From: Phycisphaerae bacterium
Lineage (GTDB): Bacteria; Chloroflexota; Anaerolineae; 4572-78; J111
Assembly (NCBI GenBank): GCA_028285035.1
Contig: JANQQF010000053.1
Coordinates: forward strand, 62,001-126,000
Length of the DNA stretch: 64,000 bases
Direction of reading: 5' to 3'
Shown here: positions 16,482 through 27,200 of the stretch, in pieces
How positions within the stretch are numbered: the stretch's first letter is position 1
How the letters are laid out: each line of letters opens with the position of its first letter
The notes under the pieces: model-generated
What the model was told of the DNA's origin: nothing
Databases searched by the model: none
Seen by the model: only the letters and a program-made list of their open reading frames with translations
Program-made: the position numbers and the translations under genes

Positions 16482-18518
16482 TTACTTGATTTTTTCCCAA
16501 GCAGGTCGGGTATCTTCGGCTTCGGCAATGAGCCGTAACTGTTCTCGTAATTCGCCAACTTGATCCCGCAGCATAGCCGCTTTTTCGAACTCAAGTTCAG
16601 CAGCAGCGGCTTTCATTTGCTTCTCAAGCTGCTCAATCAAATGCTCGATTTCGTGAACTGGCATTGTCCCTGTAACATTATACGGGGCACGTCCTTCTGC
16701 CAGGGCCATCTCTTCTTTTTCAGAGACCACCTCATCGGTCAGGTCTTTAATCTGCTTGATGATCGATTGCGGTTCAATGCCACGCTCTTTGTTGTATTGC
16801 TGTTGGATTTCTCGCCGTCGATTGGTTTCATCAATAGCGTATTTCATCGAGGCGGTCATTTTATCAGCATACATAATAACTGTCCCCATCACGTTTCGAG
16901 CCGCCCGGCCTATCGTCTGGATGAGGGCCTGTCGTGAACGTAAAAAGCCTTCTTTGTCGGCATCCAAAATCGCGACCAATGATACTTCGGGCAAATCCAA
17001 GCCCTCTCGCAGGAGATTGATTCCGACAATTACATCATAAATGCCGAGGCGGAGGTCCCGCAAAATCTCAACCCGCTCAATGGTGTGAATATCGCTGTGG
17101 AGATAATGAACCTTGATACCCAATTCCATCATATAATCGGCCAAATCCTCAGCCATTCGTTTTGTCAGCGTAGTGATGAGAACCCGCTCACCCCGCTGAA
17201 TTCGCTGATTGACTTCGCCCACCAGATCATCGATCTGACCTTTGATCGGACGTACACTGACCTCAGGATCAATAAGCCCTGTAGGCCGGATAATTTGCTC
17301 AACGACCTGCTGGCTGTGCTCTATCTCATAGGGACCAGGGGTCGCGCTGGTGTAGACGATTTGATGGATGTGGTCGGCCCATTCTTCAAAATTGAGGGGA
17401 CGATTATCCAAGGCGCTGGGCAAACGGAAGCCGTAATTGACCAATACATTTTTACGACTGCGATCCCCGGCAAACATCCCGCGAATTTGGGGAATGGTCA
17501 TATGACTTTCATCAATGACCATCAGGAAATCATCGGGGAAGTAGTCAAGCAAGGTCCAGGGTGTGCTGCCGGGTTCACGGCGACTCAAGGGCTGGCTATA
17601 ATTTTCGATACCGGAGCAGTAGCCCACCTCTCGTAACATTTCCAGGTCGTAACGGGTACGCTGCTCAATCCGTTGGGCCTCCAAGAGTTGTTCGTGCTCT
17701 TTGAAATAAGCTACCCGCTCCTCAAGCTCTTGCTCAATATCACCAATCGCATCCTCTAGCTTTTCTTGGGGGGTGATAAAGTGCTTAGCCGGGTAAATGT
17801 CGAGCTTGGTATGGCGGTTCAAAACTTCACCTGTCAATCCATCAATTTCGGTGATACGATCAATCTCATCCCCAAAGAATTCGACACGATAGACTTGTTC
17901 CCCGTAAGCAGGCATCACCTCAAGGGTGTCGCCCCGCACGCGAAACGTGCCTGGCTTTAGGTCGAAGTCATTGCGGCTGTATTGAATATCAACGAGATGT
18001 CGTAACAGTTTATCCCGCTTGCGCACCTCACCTTGAGCCATATGAACCACAACCTGTCCATAATCCTCTGGACTGCCCAACCCATAGATCGCACTGACAC
18101 TGGCGATGATGATGACATCGGGGCGTGAGAAAAGGTATTGAGTCGCGGCTAGACGCATTCGATCAATTTCTTCGTTGATCTGGGCATCTTTTTCAATGTA
18201 GGTATCACTTTTGGGGATGTATGCTTCAGGCTGATAGTAGTCGTAGTAGCTAACAAAATATGCAACCGCATTGTTGGGGAAGAATTCCTTGAATTCGCTG
18301 TAAAGCTGGGCCGCTAATGTTTTGTTGTGGGCCATAATTAGGGTTGGTTTTTGTACCTGCGCAATCAGATTGGCAATAGTGTAGGTTTTACCTGTCCCTG
18401 TTGCGCCTAGTAGTGTTTGATGAACTAGTCCATTATTTATTCCTTCAACGAGTTGACCAATTGCTTTAGGTTGGTCCCCCATTGGATCAAATTCAGATAC
18501 CACTTCAAAACCTGACAT
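16482..18518 (-). CDS. uvrB: Excinuclease ABC subunit B
   Basis: The 678-residue protein is the DNA-damage verification helicase of nucleotide excision repair. Walker A is GATGTGKT (about 39-46), the beta-hairpin region follows ([21 protein letters not shown]), then the helicase motifs [13 protein letters not shown] and QTIGRAARN. The C-terminal UVR domain binding UvrC is present (about 630-665). Length is normal for UvrB. GGAGG lies seven bases before the ATG. No other uvr gene is in the window. Confidence 0.98.
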   Translation of the reverse strand: MSGFEVVSEFDPMGDQPKAIGQLVEGINNGLVHQTLLGATGTGKTYTIANLIAQVQKPTLIMAHNKTLAAQLYSEFKEFFPNNAVAYFVSYYDYYQPEAYIPKSDTYIEKDAQINEEIDRMRLAATQYLFSRPDVIIIASVSAIYGLGSPEDYGQVVVHMAQGEVRKRDKLLRHLVDIQYSRNDFDLKPGTFRVRGDTLEVMPAYGEQVYRVEFFGDEIDRITEIDGLTGEVLNRHTKLDIYPAKHFITPQEKLEDAIGDIEQELEERVAYFKEHEQLLEAQRIEQRTRYDLEMLREVGYCSGIENYSQPLSRREPGSTPWTLLDYFPDDFLMVIDESHMTIPQIRGMFAGDRSRKNVLVNYGFRLPSALDNRPLNFEEWADHIHQIVYTSATPGPYEIEHSQQVVEQIIRPTGLIDPEVSVRPIKGQIDDLVGEVNQRIQRGERVLITTLTKRMAEDLADYMMELGIKVHYLHSDIHTIERVEILRDLRLGIYDVIVGINLLREGLDLPEVSLVAILDADKEGFLRSRQALIQTIGRAARNVMGTVIMYADKMTASMKYAIDETNRRREIQQQYNKERGIEPQSIIKQIKDLTDEVVSEKEEMALAEGRAPYNVTGTMPVHEIEHLIEQLEKQMKAAAAELEFEKAAMLRDQVGELREQLRLIAEAEDTRPAWEKIK

Positions 18519-18631
18519 TGTGCCTCCAAAAACGATCGATGATTTTATGTAACCCTAGAACATAAGTTCAACTTGAGCAGTATACCTCGGAGTGACCTTC
18601 TTTGCAAAGATGGTGATGATTTTGAATGATA

Positions 18632-18660
18632 TTGTGTTATGTATTGTAGTCTGGTATAAT
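18632..18660 (+). promoter_or_regulatory. Sigma-70-type promoter of the pgeF-yggU operon
   Basis: TTGTGT (18632-18637), a 17-bp spacer and a perfect TATAAT (18655-18660) preceded by TGG. The start would be near 18667, giving a leader of about 64 bases before pgeF. Confidence 0.7.
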
Positions 18661-18730
18661 GATGTCGTTTCAGACCCTAAAATTAGACATCCTTGAGGCA
18701 TAGACTACGAGTGACGGGCAAATTACGATT

Positions 18731-19555
18731 ATGATTGAGACGGCGATTGAAGCAACATACTCTGTCACGATTCAGGATGTTCACGTTCTACGGGTGCAAG
18801 CCTTTGATGCTTACCCCAATTTGGTTCACGGTATCTTCACCCGCCAGGGGGGGATCAGCCCTGCACCATATGAGACCTTAAACTTAAGCGTGGCTACAGG
18901 TGATAGTGAGTCAAACGTTGAGCAGAATTTTCAGCGGGTGTGTCACGCGATGGCCGTTGACCCCAATCAAACCGCGATGAGCCGCCTTGTCCACGAGAAT
19001 GATGTCATCCAAGTGTTTCAACGTAATGAACGTCAGCGGGTCGGTATGGCTGATAGCTTGATTACGAATGCATCTGATACATTTTTGTTTATGCGGTTTG
19101 CTGACTGTACCCCCATCATCTTTTTTGATCCTATCTCCCACGCGGTTGGTTTAACCCACGCGGGTTGGCGTGGCACAATGAAAAATGCAGCCGCCGCGAC
19201 TGTAGCCGCGATGATGCAGTCATTTGACGCACGGCCTCAAAATATCATAGCAGTGATTGGTCCAGCAATAGGTCCGTGTTGTTATGAAGTTGGCAGTGAT
19301 GTGATGGCTGCTGCCGATGACGCCTTTGGACCAGGTAATCGCCTCTTCTCACGATACAACCAACAGGGCAATCATGCGTATTTTGATATGTGGGAAGCCA
19401 ATCGCAGACAATTGATGGAGGCTGGGGTTGGTCAGGTGATTTTAACAAATATTTGTACAGCTTGTCATACTGATTTATTCTTTTCCCATCGAGCCGAGCG
19501 AGGGCAAGCTGGCCGATTTGGGGTGATGATTGGTTTGCGAGGCATGTCTAACTAA
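18731..19555 (+). CDS. pgeF: Purine nucleoside phosphorylase/laccase-domain protein, peptidoglycan editing factor
   Basis: The 274-residue protein has the YfiH/PgeF fold: LVHGIFTRQGGIS, the metal-binding DCTPIIFFDP and HAGWRG segments, and IGPCCYEVG near residue 180. E. coli PgeF prevents wrongly built cell-wall precursors from being used, and homologues show copper-dependent oxidase or nucleoside phosphorylase activity. It is the first gene of a five-gene cluster behind a good promoter; yggS starts one base after its stop. Confidence 0.92.
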   Translation: MIETAIEATYSVTIQDVHVLRVQAFDAYPNLVHGIFTRQGGISPAPYETLNLSVATGDSESNVEQNFQRVCHAMAVDPNQTAMSRLVHENDVIQVFQRNERQRVGMADSLITNASDTFLFMRFADCTPIIFFDPISHAVGLTHAGWRGTMKNAAAATVAAMMQSFDARPQNIIAVIGPAIGPCCYEVGSDVMAAADDAFGPGNRLFSRYNQQGNHAYFDMWEANRRQLMEAGVGQVILTNICTACHTDLFFSHRAERGQAGRFGVMIGLRGMSN

Positions 19556-19556
19556 A

Positions 19557-20306
19557 ATGATCGATAAAGTAAATGCGGTTAAAGCAAGAATTGAGGCCGC
19601 TGCGACCCGAGCGAATCGATTAGCCAGCGAAGTCGTTTTGGTCGCGGTGACTAAAACGCATCCATTGGAGACTGTGATTGAAGCCCACCAGACAGGACTC
19701 CGACATTTTGGTGAGAATCGGATTATTGAGAAAGAAAAAGTAACCGAGATGGGTACTTGGATAGACGCTGACTCATCTCGTGAGGCCCCGACCTGGCATT
19801 TTATTGGTCATATTCAAACCCGGCAAGCTGGTGATGTTCTAGGCCGTTATTCGCTCATTCATTCACTCGATAGCTTAAAGTTGGCTGAGCGTATTCAGCG
19901 GCTGGCTGAACGAGATGATCACGTCCCTGTTGATGTTCTCGTACAATGTAATGTGTCTGGTGAAGCGAGTAAGTCCGGCTTTGAATTGAGCAATTGGGCC
20001 ACAGATAAAACCCAACTGACGGCTTTTCTGGCTCAACTCGATACTATTGCTGCCTTAGATAAATTGCATATTCGAGGCCTAATGACGATGGCCCCAATTG
20101 TAGACGATCCAGAACGCGTTCGTCCCGTATTCAAAAGCCTGGCTGGCCTGCGACAACGGTTGCAAGAGATGCGCTCGTCTATCGATTGGCAACATCTTTC
20201 AATGGGCATGACCGATGATTTTGAGGTGGCCATCGAAGAAGGGGCCACGATTGTGCGAGTCGGACGAGCGCTGTTTGGGGAACGACAAATCTTAGCAAAG
20301 CAGTAG
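19557..20306 (+). CDS. yggS: YggS family PLP-homeostasis protein
   Basis: A 249-residue TIM-barrel protein that binds pyridoxal phosphate and buffers cellular vitamin B6. The PLP-binding Lys lies in VVLVAVTKTHP (about residue 36), and HFGENRI, WHFIGHIQTRQ, LSMGMTDDFEVAIEEGATIVRVGRALFG are all present. I placed the start at ATG 19557, just after the pgeF stop, rather than an upstream frame extension, because the protein then begins like other YggS proteins. Confidence 0.95.
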   Translation: MIDKVNAVKARIEAAATRANRLASEVVLVAVTKTHPLETVIEAHQTGLRHFGENRIIEKEKVTEMGTWIDADSSREAPTWHFIGHIQTRQAGDVLGRYSLIHSLDSLKLAERIQRLAERDDHVPVDVLVQCNVSGEASKSGFELSNWATDKTQLTAFLAQLDTIAALDKLHIRGLMTMAPIVDDPERVRPVFKSLAGLRQRLQEMRSSIDWQHLSMGMTDDFEVAIEEGATIVRVGRALFGERQILAKQ

Positions 20307-20313
20307 AGGTGTA

Positions 20314-21138
20314 ATGCTAAAGCGTACAAACATAGCATTTATTGGTGGCGGATCAATGGCTACCGCAATAATTGGAGGGATGATTGAGAAGAAATTAGTG
20401 ACCCCCGACCAATTGACGGTTAGCGATCCTTTTCCACAACAACTGGAAAAGTTGGCTGAGCGATTTCAGGTGAATACAACCCAGGACAATTTAGTCGCTG
20501 TGAAGGATAAAGATGTGGTTGTTATGGCTGTAAAGCCCCAGGTCTTCGGAAAAGTAGCTGATGGTCTAAAGGGACAAATTCCGCCTGAGGCCTTTGCTTT
20601 ATCTATTATGGCTGGAGTCCCCATTAAAAAAATGGTTGATACCTTGCAACATGAACGGATTGTTCGGGTTATGCCAAATACACCAGCCCAAGTGGGTAAA
20701 GGTATGTCAGTGTGGAATTGTACGGCAACTGTAAGCGATATTCAAAAAGAGCAAGCCCAGGCCATTTTATCTGCTCTGGGTGAAGAGATTTTTGTTGAGA
20801 AAGAAGAGTTTCTTGATATGGCCACCGCGATGTCTGGTTCAGCCCCTGCTTACGTGTTTCTTTTTATGGAAGCGATGGTTGATGCGGGGGTGCATCTTGG
20901 GTTTTCGCGGGCTGTATCAGAGAAAATAGTTTATCAGAATGTTGAGGGAGCGGCTGCGTATGCTCGATTGAGCGGGCAGAATTTAACCGAGCTTCGTAAT
21001 ATGGTGACCTCGCCAGGGGGCACAACGGCTGAAGCATTATATGAATTAGAGAAACATGGATTTCGACATGCCATTGCTGAGGCGATTTGGGCCGCTTATG
21101 AGAAATCACGTCATCTTGGAGGATTAGACGATAAATAA
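20314..21138 (+). CDS. proC: Pyrroline-5-carboxylate reductase
   Basis: The 274-residue enzyme reduces pyrroline-5-carboxylate to proline, the last step of proline synthesis. The N-terminal Rossmann motif is IAFIGGGSMATAIIGG, VMAVKPQ follows, and the C-terminal dimer domain carries SGSAPAYVFLFMEA and TSPGGTTAEAL. GAGGTG precedes the ATG. Its TAA overlaps the ATG of yggT (TAATG at 21136-21140). Confidence 0.97.
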   Translation: MLKRTNIAFIGGGSMATAIIGGMIEKKLVTPDQLTVSDPFPQQLEKLAERFQVNTTQDNLVAVKDKDVVVMAVKPQVFGKVADGLKGQIPPEAFALSIMAGVPIKKMVDTLQHERIVRVMPNTPAQVGKGMSVWNCTATVSDIQKEQAQAILSALGEEIFVEKEEFLDMATAMSGSAPAYVFLFMEAMVDAGVHLGFSRAVSEKIVYQNVEGAAAYARLSGQNLTELRNMVTSPGGTTAEALYELEKHGFRHAIAEAIWAAYEKSRHLGGLDDK

Positions 21139-21416
21139 TGGAATTTGCGCTAATTAATACAGTCAACACTGTTTTTACAGTACTATTTTTTATGGTGTTA
21201 GCGAGAGTTTTAATGTCTTGGTTACCAATGGCCGGGATTCGAATTGATCCTTACAATCCCATCGTGCAGCTTTTGTTTGCTGTTACTGATCCTATTCTGG
21301 AACCCTTGCGTCGTTTTACAACAGTTGGTATGATTGATTTAAGTCCAATTGTTGCTTTGTTTGGCTTACAAATTGTTCAAGAGATTTTAGTAGGGATAAT
21401 TCGTTCTATTTTTTAA
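21138..21416 (+). CDS. yggT: YggT family membrane protein
   Basis: The 92-residue protein has two hydrophobic segments and the YggT pattern (VLARVLMSWLP, NPIVQLLFAVTDPILEPLRRF). It is an inner-membrane protein linked to cell-division or osmotic functions in other bacteria. The start overlaps the proC stop, so translation is coupled. The order yggS-proC-yggT-yggU is widely conserved. Confidence 0.93.
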   Translation: MEFALINTVNTVFTVLFFMVLARVLMSWLPMAGIRIDPYNPIVQLLFAVTDPILEPLRRFTTVGMIDLSPIVALFGLQIVQEILVGIIRSIF

Positions 21417-21480
21417 GTAAATCGAAAGAAGATTTCGAAATTTTGTTTTTTGAAATCGGGGATAATTCAGGAGACTGACC

Positions 21481-21780
21481 ATGCGAGAAATTAAATTTAA
21501 GATTACAAATGCAGAGGAAGGGGCAGCTATTGCGGTTCATATTGTACCAAAGTCGCCCAAAAACGAGGTCGTTGGTAAACATGGCGATGCGCTTAAGGTC
21601 CGTTTGATTTCTAATACGGTCGGCGGCACTGCCAATACTACCCTAACCAAATTTTTGGCTGAAAAGCTATCGGTAGATGCTCAAAAAATTGAGATTGCTG
21701 CTGGAGCGAATTCAAGCGAAAAAATGGTTGTTGTCGTTGGCCTAACGCCCGCCGTTGTTGAAGAACGCCTACTTTTATAG
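21481..21780 (+). CDS. yggU: DUF167 family protein YggU
   Basis: A 99-residue DUF167 protein: IAVHIVPKSPKNEVVGKHGDALKVRLIS followed by NTTLTKFLAEKLSV, then ANSSEKMVVVVGL, as in YggU. Function is unknown in all species. GGAG sits just upstream of the ATG. It is the last gene of the pgeF operon. Confidence 0.92.
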   Translation: MREIKFKITNAEEGAAIAVHIVPKSPKNEVVGKHGDALKVRLISNTVGGTANTTLTKFLAEKLSVDAQKIEIAAGANSSEKMVVVVGLTPAVVEERLLL

Positions 21781-21919
21781 GAACTACCAAGCTCCATCCA
21801 TCGTCTGCTAAGTAAGACCAAATGCAAATTGGAGTAATGGATATCTCTCGAAATGCTAGGAGTACCCGTTGCATTCAGTGGGGTAAATTTGGACGAATTT
21901 TTAGGTTGGAGGTTGTTTG

Positions 21920-22402
21920 ATGTATAAATTTGTGGGTAAAATATCAGTTGTTTTTTACCTGTTTATATTTCTATTGATGGGATGTGGTGTCTTACCGGCA
22001 GATCAAATTGATGAGGTTGAACCAGCTCCTTTAACAGAGATAACACCAGCCCCTGAGGTTATTGAAGCTGTATCACCCATTTTGCCAGAGTCACCGCTTC
22101 CAGAGCCGACGGTTGCTGATGTTATCGCCGATGAGCCTGTATCTATGATCGAAAATGATAAACTCGTAGCTGTAGCTGTGACAGACTTAATCCAAAGCCC
22201 AGATATTGAGGCTGAGGATGTTGTCGTTGTATCTAGCGAAAAAGTTCAATGGCCTGACGCCAGTTTAGGTTGTCCAGAAGAAGGCATAATGTATGCACAG
22301 GTTGTAACCCCTGGCTTCCGCATTGTGCTTGAAGCAAATGGAACACAATATGTGTATCATACAGATGACACTGATAATGTGTTTCAGTGTGAAAACTCCT
22401 AA
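21920..22402 (+). CDS. Lipoprotein with conserved WPDxSLGCP domain
   Basis: The 160-residue product has a lipoprotein signal (lipobox LMGC, Cys near 22), a Pro/Glu-rich linker (about 30-75), and a C-terminal domain with VQWPDASLGCPEEGIMYAQVVTPG-type residues and YVYHTD. I know this motif from secreted proteins of Chloroflexota and cyanobacteria without an assigned function. ATG 21920 fits GGTTGGAGG; TTG 21917 is less likely. A strong terminator follows. Confidence 0.75.
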   Translation: MYKFVGKISVVFYLFIFLLMGCGVLPADQIDEVEPAPLTEITPAPEVIEAVSPILPESPLPEPTVADVIADEPVSMIENDKLVAVAVTDLIQSPDIEAEDVVVVSSEKVQWPDASLGCPEEGIMYAQVVTPGFRIVLEANGTQYVYHTDDTDNVFQCENS

Positions 22403-22434
22403 ATTGATTTCTATCCCCGATAAACATTGTTAGT

Positions 22435-22472
22435 AAAATGGAGCCTATCCCTATCTTGTAGGCTCCATTTTT
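22435..22472 (+). terminator. Intrinsic terminator
   Basis: AAAATGGAGCCTA pairs with TAGGCTCCATTTT (13 bp) and the stem ends in T5. It ends transcription of the lipoprotein gene. Confidence 0.9.
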
Positions 22473-22560
22473 GATTCTAACCTACCCCGCTGACATTGAC
22501 TTTGATCACACCTCGCAATATCATGCCGCTCTAAAAATTTGTCATTAAGGAAGATTATTC

Positions 22561-24231
22561 ATGCGAAAATTTTATACAGGGTTACTGACGATTAGTTGGT
22601 TACTCCTGCTCATAGGCTGCGCCAGTGGGCCGGCAACCCCTCAACCTGTCCAGTCCGAGGCAACTACCGAACCAGAGGCGGTTATTCAAGATGACTCATC
22701 CAACAAAAATGATGTATCAACAAACCCTGATGCACCATTGCCTAACATTGGTATTCGTTTGGTGGCCAGTCAGTTTATTGAGCCAAACTATGTCACTCAC
22801 GCGGGTGATGGAAGTGCCCGACTTTTTGTCACAGAGCGGCAGGGTAAAATTTGGGTCGTTGAAAACGGTCGCCGATTAGCTGAACCATTTTTGGATTTAG
22901 CCGAAATTATAAATTTTCACGGACTAGAGCAAGGGCTACTAGGGGTTGCCTTTCATCCTGACTTTGCCATAGACCGCCGCTTTTTTATTCATTATACCGA
23001 GGCCAATGATGATGTGGTCATTGCCAGCTATCAAACGACCCCGGATTTGCAACAAGTGGATCAAAGTAGTCGACAGGAAATTCTGCGAGTATCTCAGCCC
23101 TTTTTTAATCACAACGGAGGCCAAATTCTTTTTGGTCCTGATGGCTATTTATACATTGGCTTGGGTGATGGTGGATATGGGGAGAATGTTCCGGCCAATT
23201 CGCTTTTAAGTAAAATTCTACGGCTAGATGTAGACTCGGGTGAGCCATATCGTGTCCCTGATGATAATCCCTTCGTTAATAATGCTGACTTCCCTGATGA
23301 GGTGTGGGCGGTGGGGGTCCGAAACCCGTGGCGATTTTCATTTGATCGATTGACAGATGATTTCTATTTGGCGGATGTCGGGGAAAACCTGTATGAAGAG
23401 ATCAATATTCAATCGTTTTCGCAAGCGGCCATTGGCTTAAACTATGGCTGGCCTGTCGTTGAGGCCACCCACTGTTACAAAAGTGAGACCTGTTCGATGG
23501 AAGGGGTGACGTTACCTGTAACCGAGTATGAGCACGGTCCTCTGGGCTGCGCTGTATCTGGCGGATATGTCTATCGAGGCCAAGCCTTTGCTGATCTGCA
23601 AGGGGTATATTTGTATGGGGATTTCTGTACCGGAATAATTTGGGGGTTACGGGCTGGTGGGGAAGCGGCTGAGTTGCTTGATACGATTTTAAATATTAGT
23701 TCATTTGGTGAGGATGAGGCGGGTGAACTTTATGTGGTTGACTTTACCCAAGGCAATATTTATCAAATTATCGTGCCCTCTGATGAGCAACAAACGAATT
23801 GGCCGGGCGGCTGGCCGCTTGCCACTGAGCTGCAAACATCGCTAGATGCTGAATTTGAAGGGGGCATTCGGCTATTGGGCTATGCCGCTGATCAAGCGTT
23901 GGGACAGCCTGGTTCGTTGACCCATTTGACCCTCTTTTGGCAAGGACAATCTTTACCTGAAGCTAGCACTGTTTTTGTTCAGGTACGCAATGAAGCGAAC
24001 GAAAATGTAACACAAGCTGATCATCCGTTGTTTGTCTCTCCAATGATGCTTGTTGCTGACAATACAATTTTACGTGATGGAGCATCAGTCGCCTTACCCC
24101 CTGATCTTGCGTCTGGCACTTATCGAGTGTTAGTGGGCTTTTACAATCCGGAAACCGATCAGAGGTTACCTGTTGTTGGAGATCAAACCGGCGAGAATGC
24201 AGTGATTTTGGCCGAGTTTAATGTGGAGTAA
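22561..24231 (+). CDS. PQQ-type soluble sugar dehydrogenase (sorbosone dehydrogenase/YliI-like) lipoprotein
   Basis: The 556-residue product starts with a lipoprotein signal (lipobox LIGC, Cys near 20) and a low-complexity linker. The six-bladed propeller (about 60-410) shows THAGDGSARLFVTERQG, HGLEQGLLGVAFHPDF, FNHNGGQILFGPDGYLYIGLGDGG and VWAVGVRNPWRFSFD, as in YliI-type aldose sugar dehydrogenases that oxidise sugars with PQQ. Residues about 420-556 are a beta module (LTLFWQG, TVFVQVRNEANEN, YRVLVGFYNPETDQRLPV) shared with nearby glycosyltransferases. No PQQ synthesis gene is in the window. Confidence 0.87.
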   Translation: MRKFYTGLLTISWLLLLIGCASGPATPQPVQSEATTEPEAVIQDDSSNKNDVSTNPDAPLPNIGIRLVASQFIEPNYVTHAGDGSARLFVTERQGKIWVVENGRRLAEPFLDLAEIINFHGLEQGLLGVAFHPDFAIDRRFFIHYTEANDDVVIASYQTTPDLQQVDQSSRQEILRVSQPFFNHNGGQILFGPDGYLYIGLGDGGYGENVPANSLLSKILRLDVDSGEPYRVPDDNPFVNNADFPDEVWAVGVRNPWRFSFDRLTDDFYLADVGENLYEEINIQSFSQAAIGLNYGWPVVEATHCYKSETCSMEGVTLPVTEYEHGPLGCAVSGGYVYRGQAFADLQGVYLYGDFCTGIIWGLRAGGEAAELLDTILNISSFGEDEAGELYVVDFTQGNIYQIIVPSDEQQTNWPGGWPLATELQTSLDAEFEGGIRLLGYAADQALGQPGSLTHLTLFWQGQSLPEASTVFVQVRNEANENVTQADHPLFVSPMMLVADNTILRDGASVALPPDLASGTYRVLVGFYNPETDQRLPVVGDQTGENAVILAEFNVE

Positions 24232-24236
24232 GGTCT

Positions 24237-27200
24237 CTACTGTACTTCAAATTCAAACAATACAGCCGCGCTCTCACTACCGCCATTAATGAGCAAACGG
24301 GCACCTGTATCAGGGCGATACAGACCACCAACGAGCTTTATTTGACCGCTTGGGATATCGCTTAAGATATGTTCATCCTGAATGATTTCACCAACATCCC
24401 ACAAGGCAGTGGGATACAGATTATTGGCTGGGGGGCCATCAAATTGGCGTACTACATTGCCTTGATCATCCAGAAGATGAAGAAAAACGGTGTAATTTGC
24501 CTCAGGTTGACGCTCGCTTTGCCAATAGAGGGTGAGGTGGGCGTTTTCCAAATGGCTACTGGGGATAGAAGACTGGGTTTCGAGTGAGAGTGGTCTGCTA
24601 TCGGTATCCATTAAATCAAAGCCAAGTAAGGTGATTTGATCGCCAAAACGTTTGTCGAGAGGATATTGAGGCTGGGCCGATTGGACAGTTACACCGTCTG
24701 GTGGCCCACCCACCTTGATCGGACCAATCGGAACACTATTTCGGTCAAGAATCTGCCCATCCTGCACTAAGGGTAACGACTGATCGGCTTGTTTTGAAGG
24801 ATACAGCCCGACATCGAGCCAATACACCCCGTTGGGAGCGTTCTGTGCGACAGGGACCACGTAGTCATCTGAGATGATTTCTTGTGGCACCCATAAAAGT
24901 GCCGTGTAATATTTGAGCGGGATGCGATCAGCCCCACCATACTGTACAAAATTTTGGTCAATCAAATGATTGAATACGGTCAAATCCTGGCCGATGGTTC
25001 GTCGTGCTTGCCAATGAAGGGTAACCGGGAAACTTTCCCCTGGTTGCACACGTTGTTGGGGCAAATCATAACCGAGTAGGGTTGCGGTATCAAAAAAGTT
25101 CGCCTCAACTGGAAATGACATCTCAGGCACGGTAAATTGGCGTGGGCGATTTTCGATGTTGTAAGCTCTGGTTTGAATAGCTGAGATTTCGGGAGGCAGG
25201 GTTTCACTGCCGAAGGCTAGCCGATAGGCCCCACTCGGCCAATTGGCGTCTACTATGAAGTGAATAATGGTTGCCTGTATCGTCCCTGCAACGAGCACAG
25301 GTGGGTAACGGGTGCCATCAGGGGCGCGTAAATCCGGTATTGAACTCCCCGTCGGTAATCGAAAGCTCAGGGTGCTGCGATAGGTGAAGGGATCACGGTC
25401 GGGTAATTCATCCGAGCGTAATTCATTTGGTAGTAGTGGTGTGTTTGAACTAGCTGGTAGCTCTAGACTTTTAGCCAGCACAACTGTTTCTGAGGCCGGC
25501 TGCTGAAAGACATCGAGCAACTGGAGCGTGATACGCCCATCCCCCGCCTTGGAAGCGACCGGAATTTGTACTGTGTGTTGTAAAATATCTGTCTCATCCC
25601 AAGCCCGAGTTGGGTAACGTCCTCCCAATGGATACCCCACCCAATTGCCGATTTCCTCTTCCTTTGAGTCTTGAACTATCAAATGAATTAGGTAATCTTG
25701 ACTTGGAATCTTTATCGCCTGCCATGTTAGATTGACTTCAAAAGTGTCTTCCGGTTGCGATGTCACTTTGGCATCAAGCAATAGGATCTCTTCGTTAATT
25801 TGAACTGTTGAGGCTTGTTCAACTGAGTTGAGGGGGGATGTTACGTAAAGCGGAATAAGGGGAGGGTAACTGGTTTGAATTAGAGGGAGGGCAAACAGGG
25901 AGGCAACTAATAAAAAAGCAGGCATGACCCATATCAATCTGTTAGACGTTTGATGTTGCGCATCGCCGTTTTTTCTTAGCTGGCTATACCCCCAAGTTAA
26001 AGCCAGGGTGATGGCAGGCAGGGCGGGAAATAGATGGCGGCCTTGCGCTGTCTCTGGGACGCTGCCAGAGACGATGAAGCGGAGGAGTGGCAAAGGTAGG
26101 AAAAAAAGGGGCGTGAGTAAGAATAAGCTAAATGGATAAGCTCCTCTTTGGTGTTTGCGGAAACTTTGGATAAGTCCAAACAAGGCAATCAAAGTGAGAC
26201 CTAAACAAATAACATAGACCCATCTAGGGAAATCGATGGTTCCCCCTCCACCAAAGGATCCCCAAAAAGAGCGAAATAGAGTCCATCCCCATTCAAAGAT
26301 GGCAATATTTTCCAGGTTGACTGACTGTCCTGCCGCAATCCCCCGCAGTGTGGCATCACTAGTACTGGCAATGAGGGCAGTAAATGAACCACGGAACCAG
26401 CCCTGCTCGGCAACCTGATTGAAATTGCGCCAGATAAAGATAAACCACCAGCCGCCTGTGATAGCTGCGCCAAGTGAAACCAAGCCTAAATAGCGGCCAT
26501 ACCTTAGCCAGGAGAATTGCTCTCGTGACAATATCCCCCATATGGCGACGATCCCCCAAAGGGGGAGGGCGTTGTACTTTGCGACAGTTGTCAGGCCCAA
26601 CAACAGCCCCACGACTAAGGCTGGGCTAGATTGAAGCAGGGTGCCGCGTTGATAAAAAATGATCAAGGCCAACATGACCAGCCCTGATAAGGGGATTAAC
26701 AGGGTATCGTCGCTGACTACGCTGCCTACGAAAAGGAATTGTGGAATAAAAGCGTGGAGAGCAGCTGCACTGCTTGCTATGACACGATTTTGGGTAAGGT
26801 GCCAAGCGATGAGGTAGGTGATCAACACCGCCAGAGCTGTTAGACCTACCGATATAAATCGGCTAAGGTGCCAACTTAATACCACACCCCGCCAAGGCCA
26901 CTTTTCTTCAACCGTATGGATAAACGAGGCGATTGTCTGCCCATTAGTTGGGATCAAACGTCGTGGGGTATCCCCCACGGATTTTAGGCGGGTGGGCTGC
27001 GCATCACCCACCCACCTGATGGGTTGGGCAATGAGGGCGTGGTATAACGGTGGCCAATTAGCTCGATAGCCAGCCGCGCTGCGCTCCTCCAAGGTTTCAG
27101 GGAGATGCCCCTGTCTGGCAATAAATTGAGCATATTGTAAATGGGCCGGCTCGTCTGGAGCCTCGCCTAGAGGGGTCAAGATAGAGTAAGCGGTTGTTAG

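Noticed and set aside
17085..17636. 183-residue open frame opposite uvrB
   Set aside because: It lies wholly inside the antisense of a clear uvrB gene and has no domain or ribosome-binding features.
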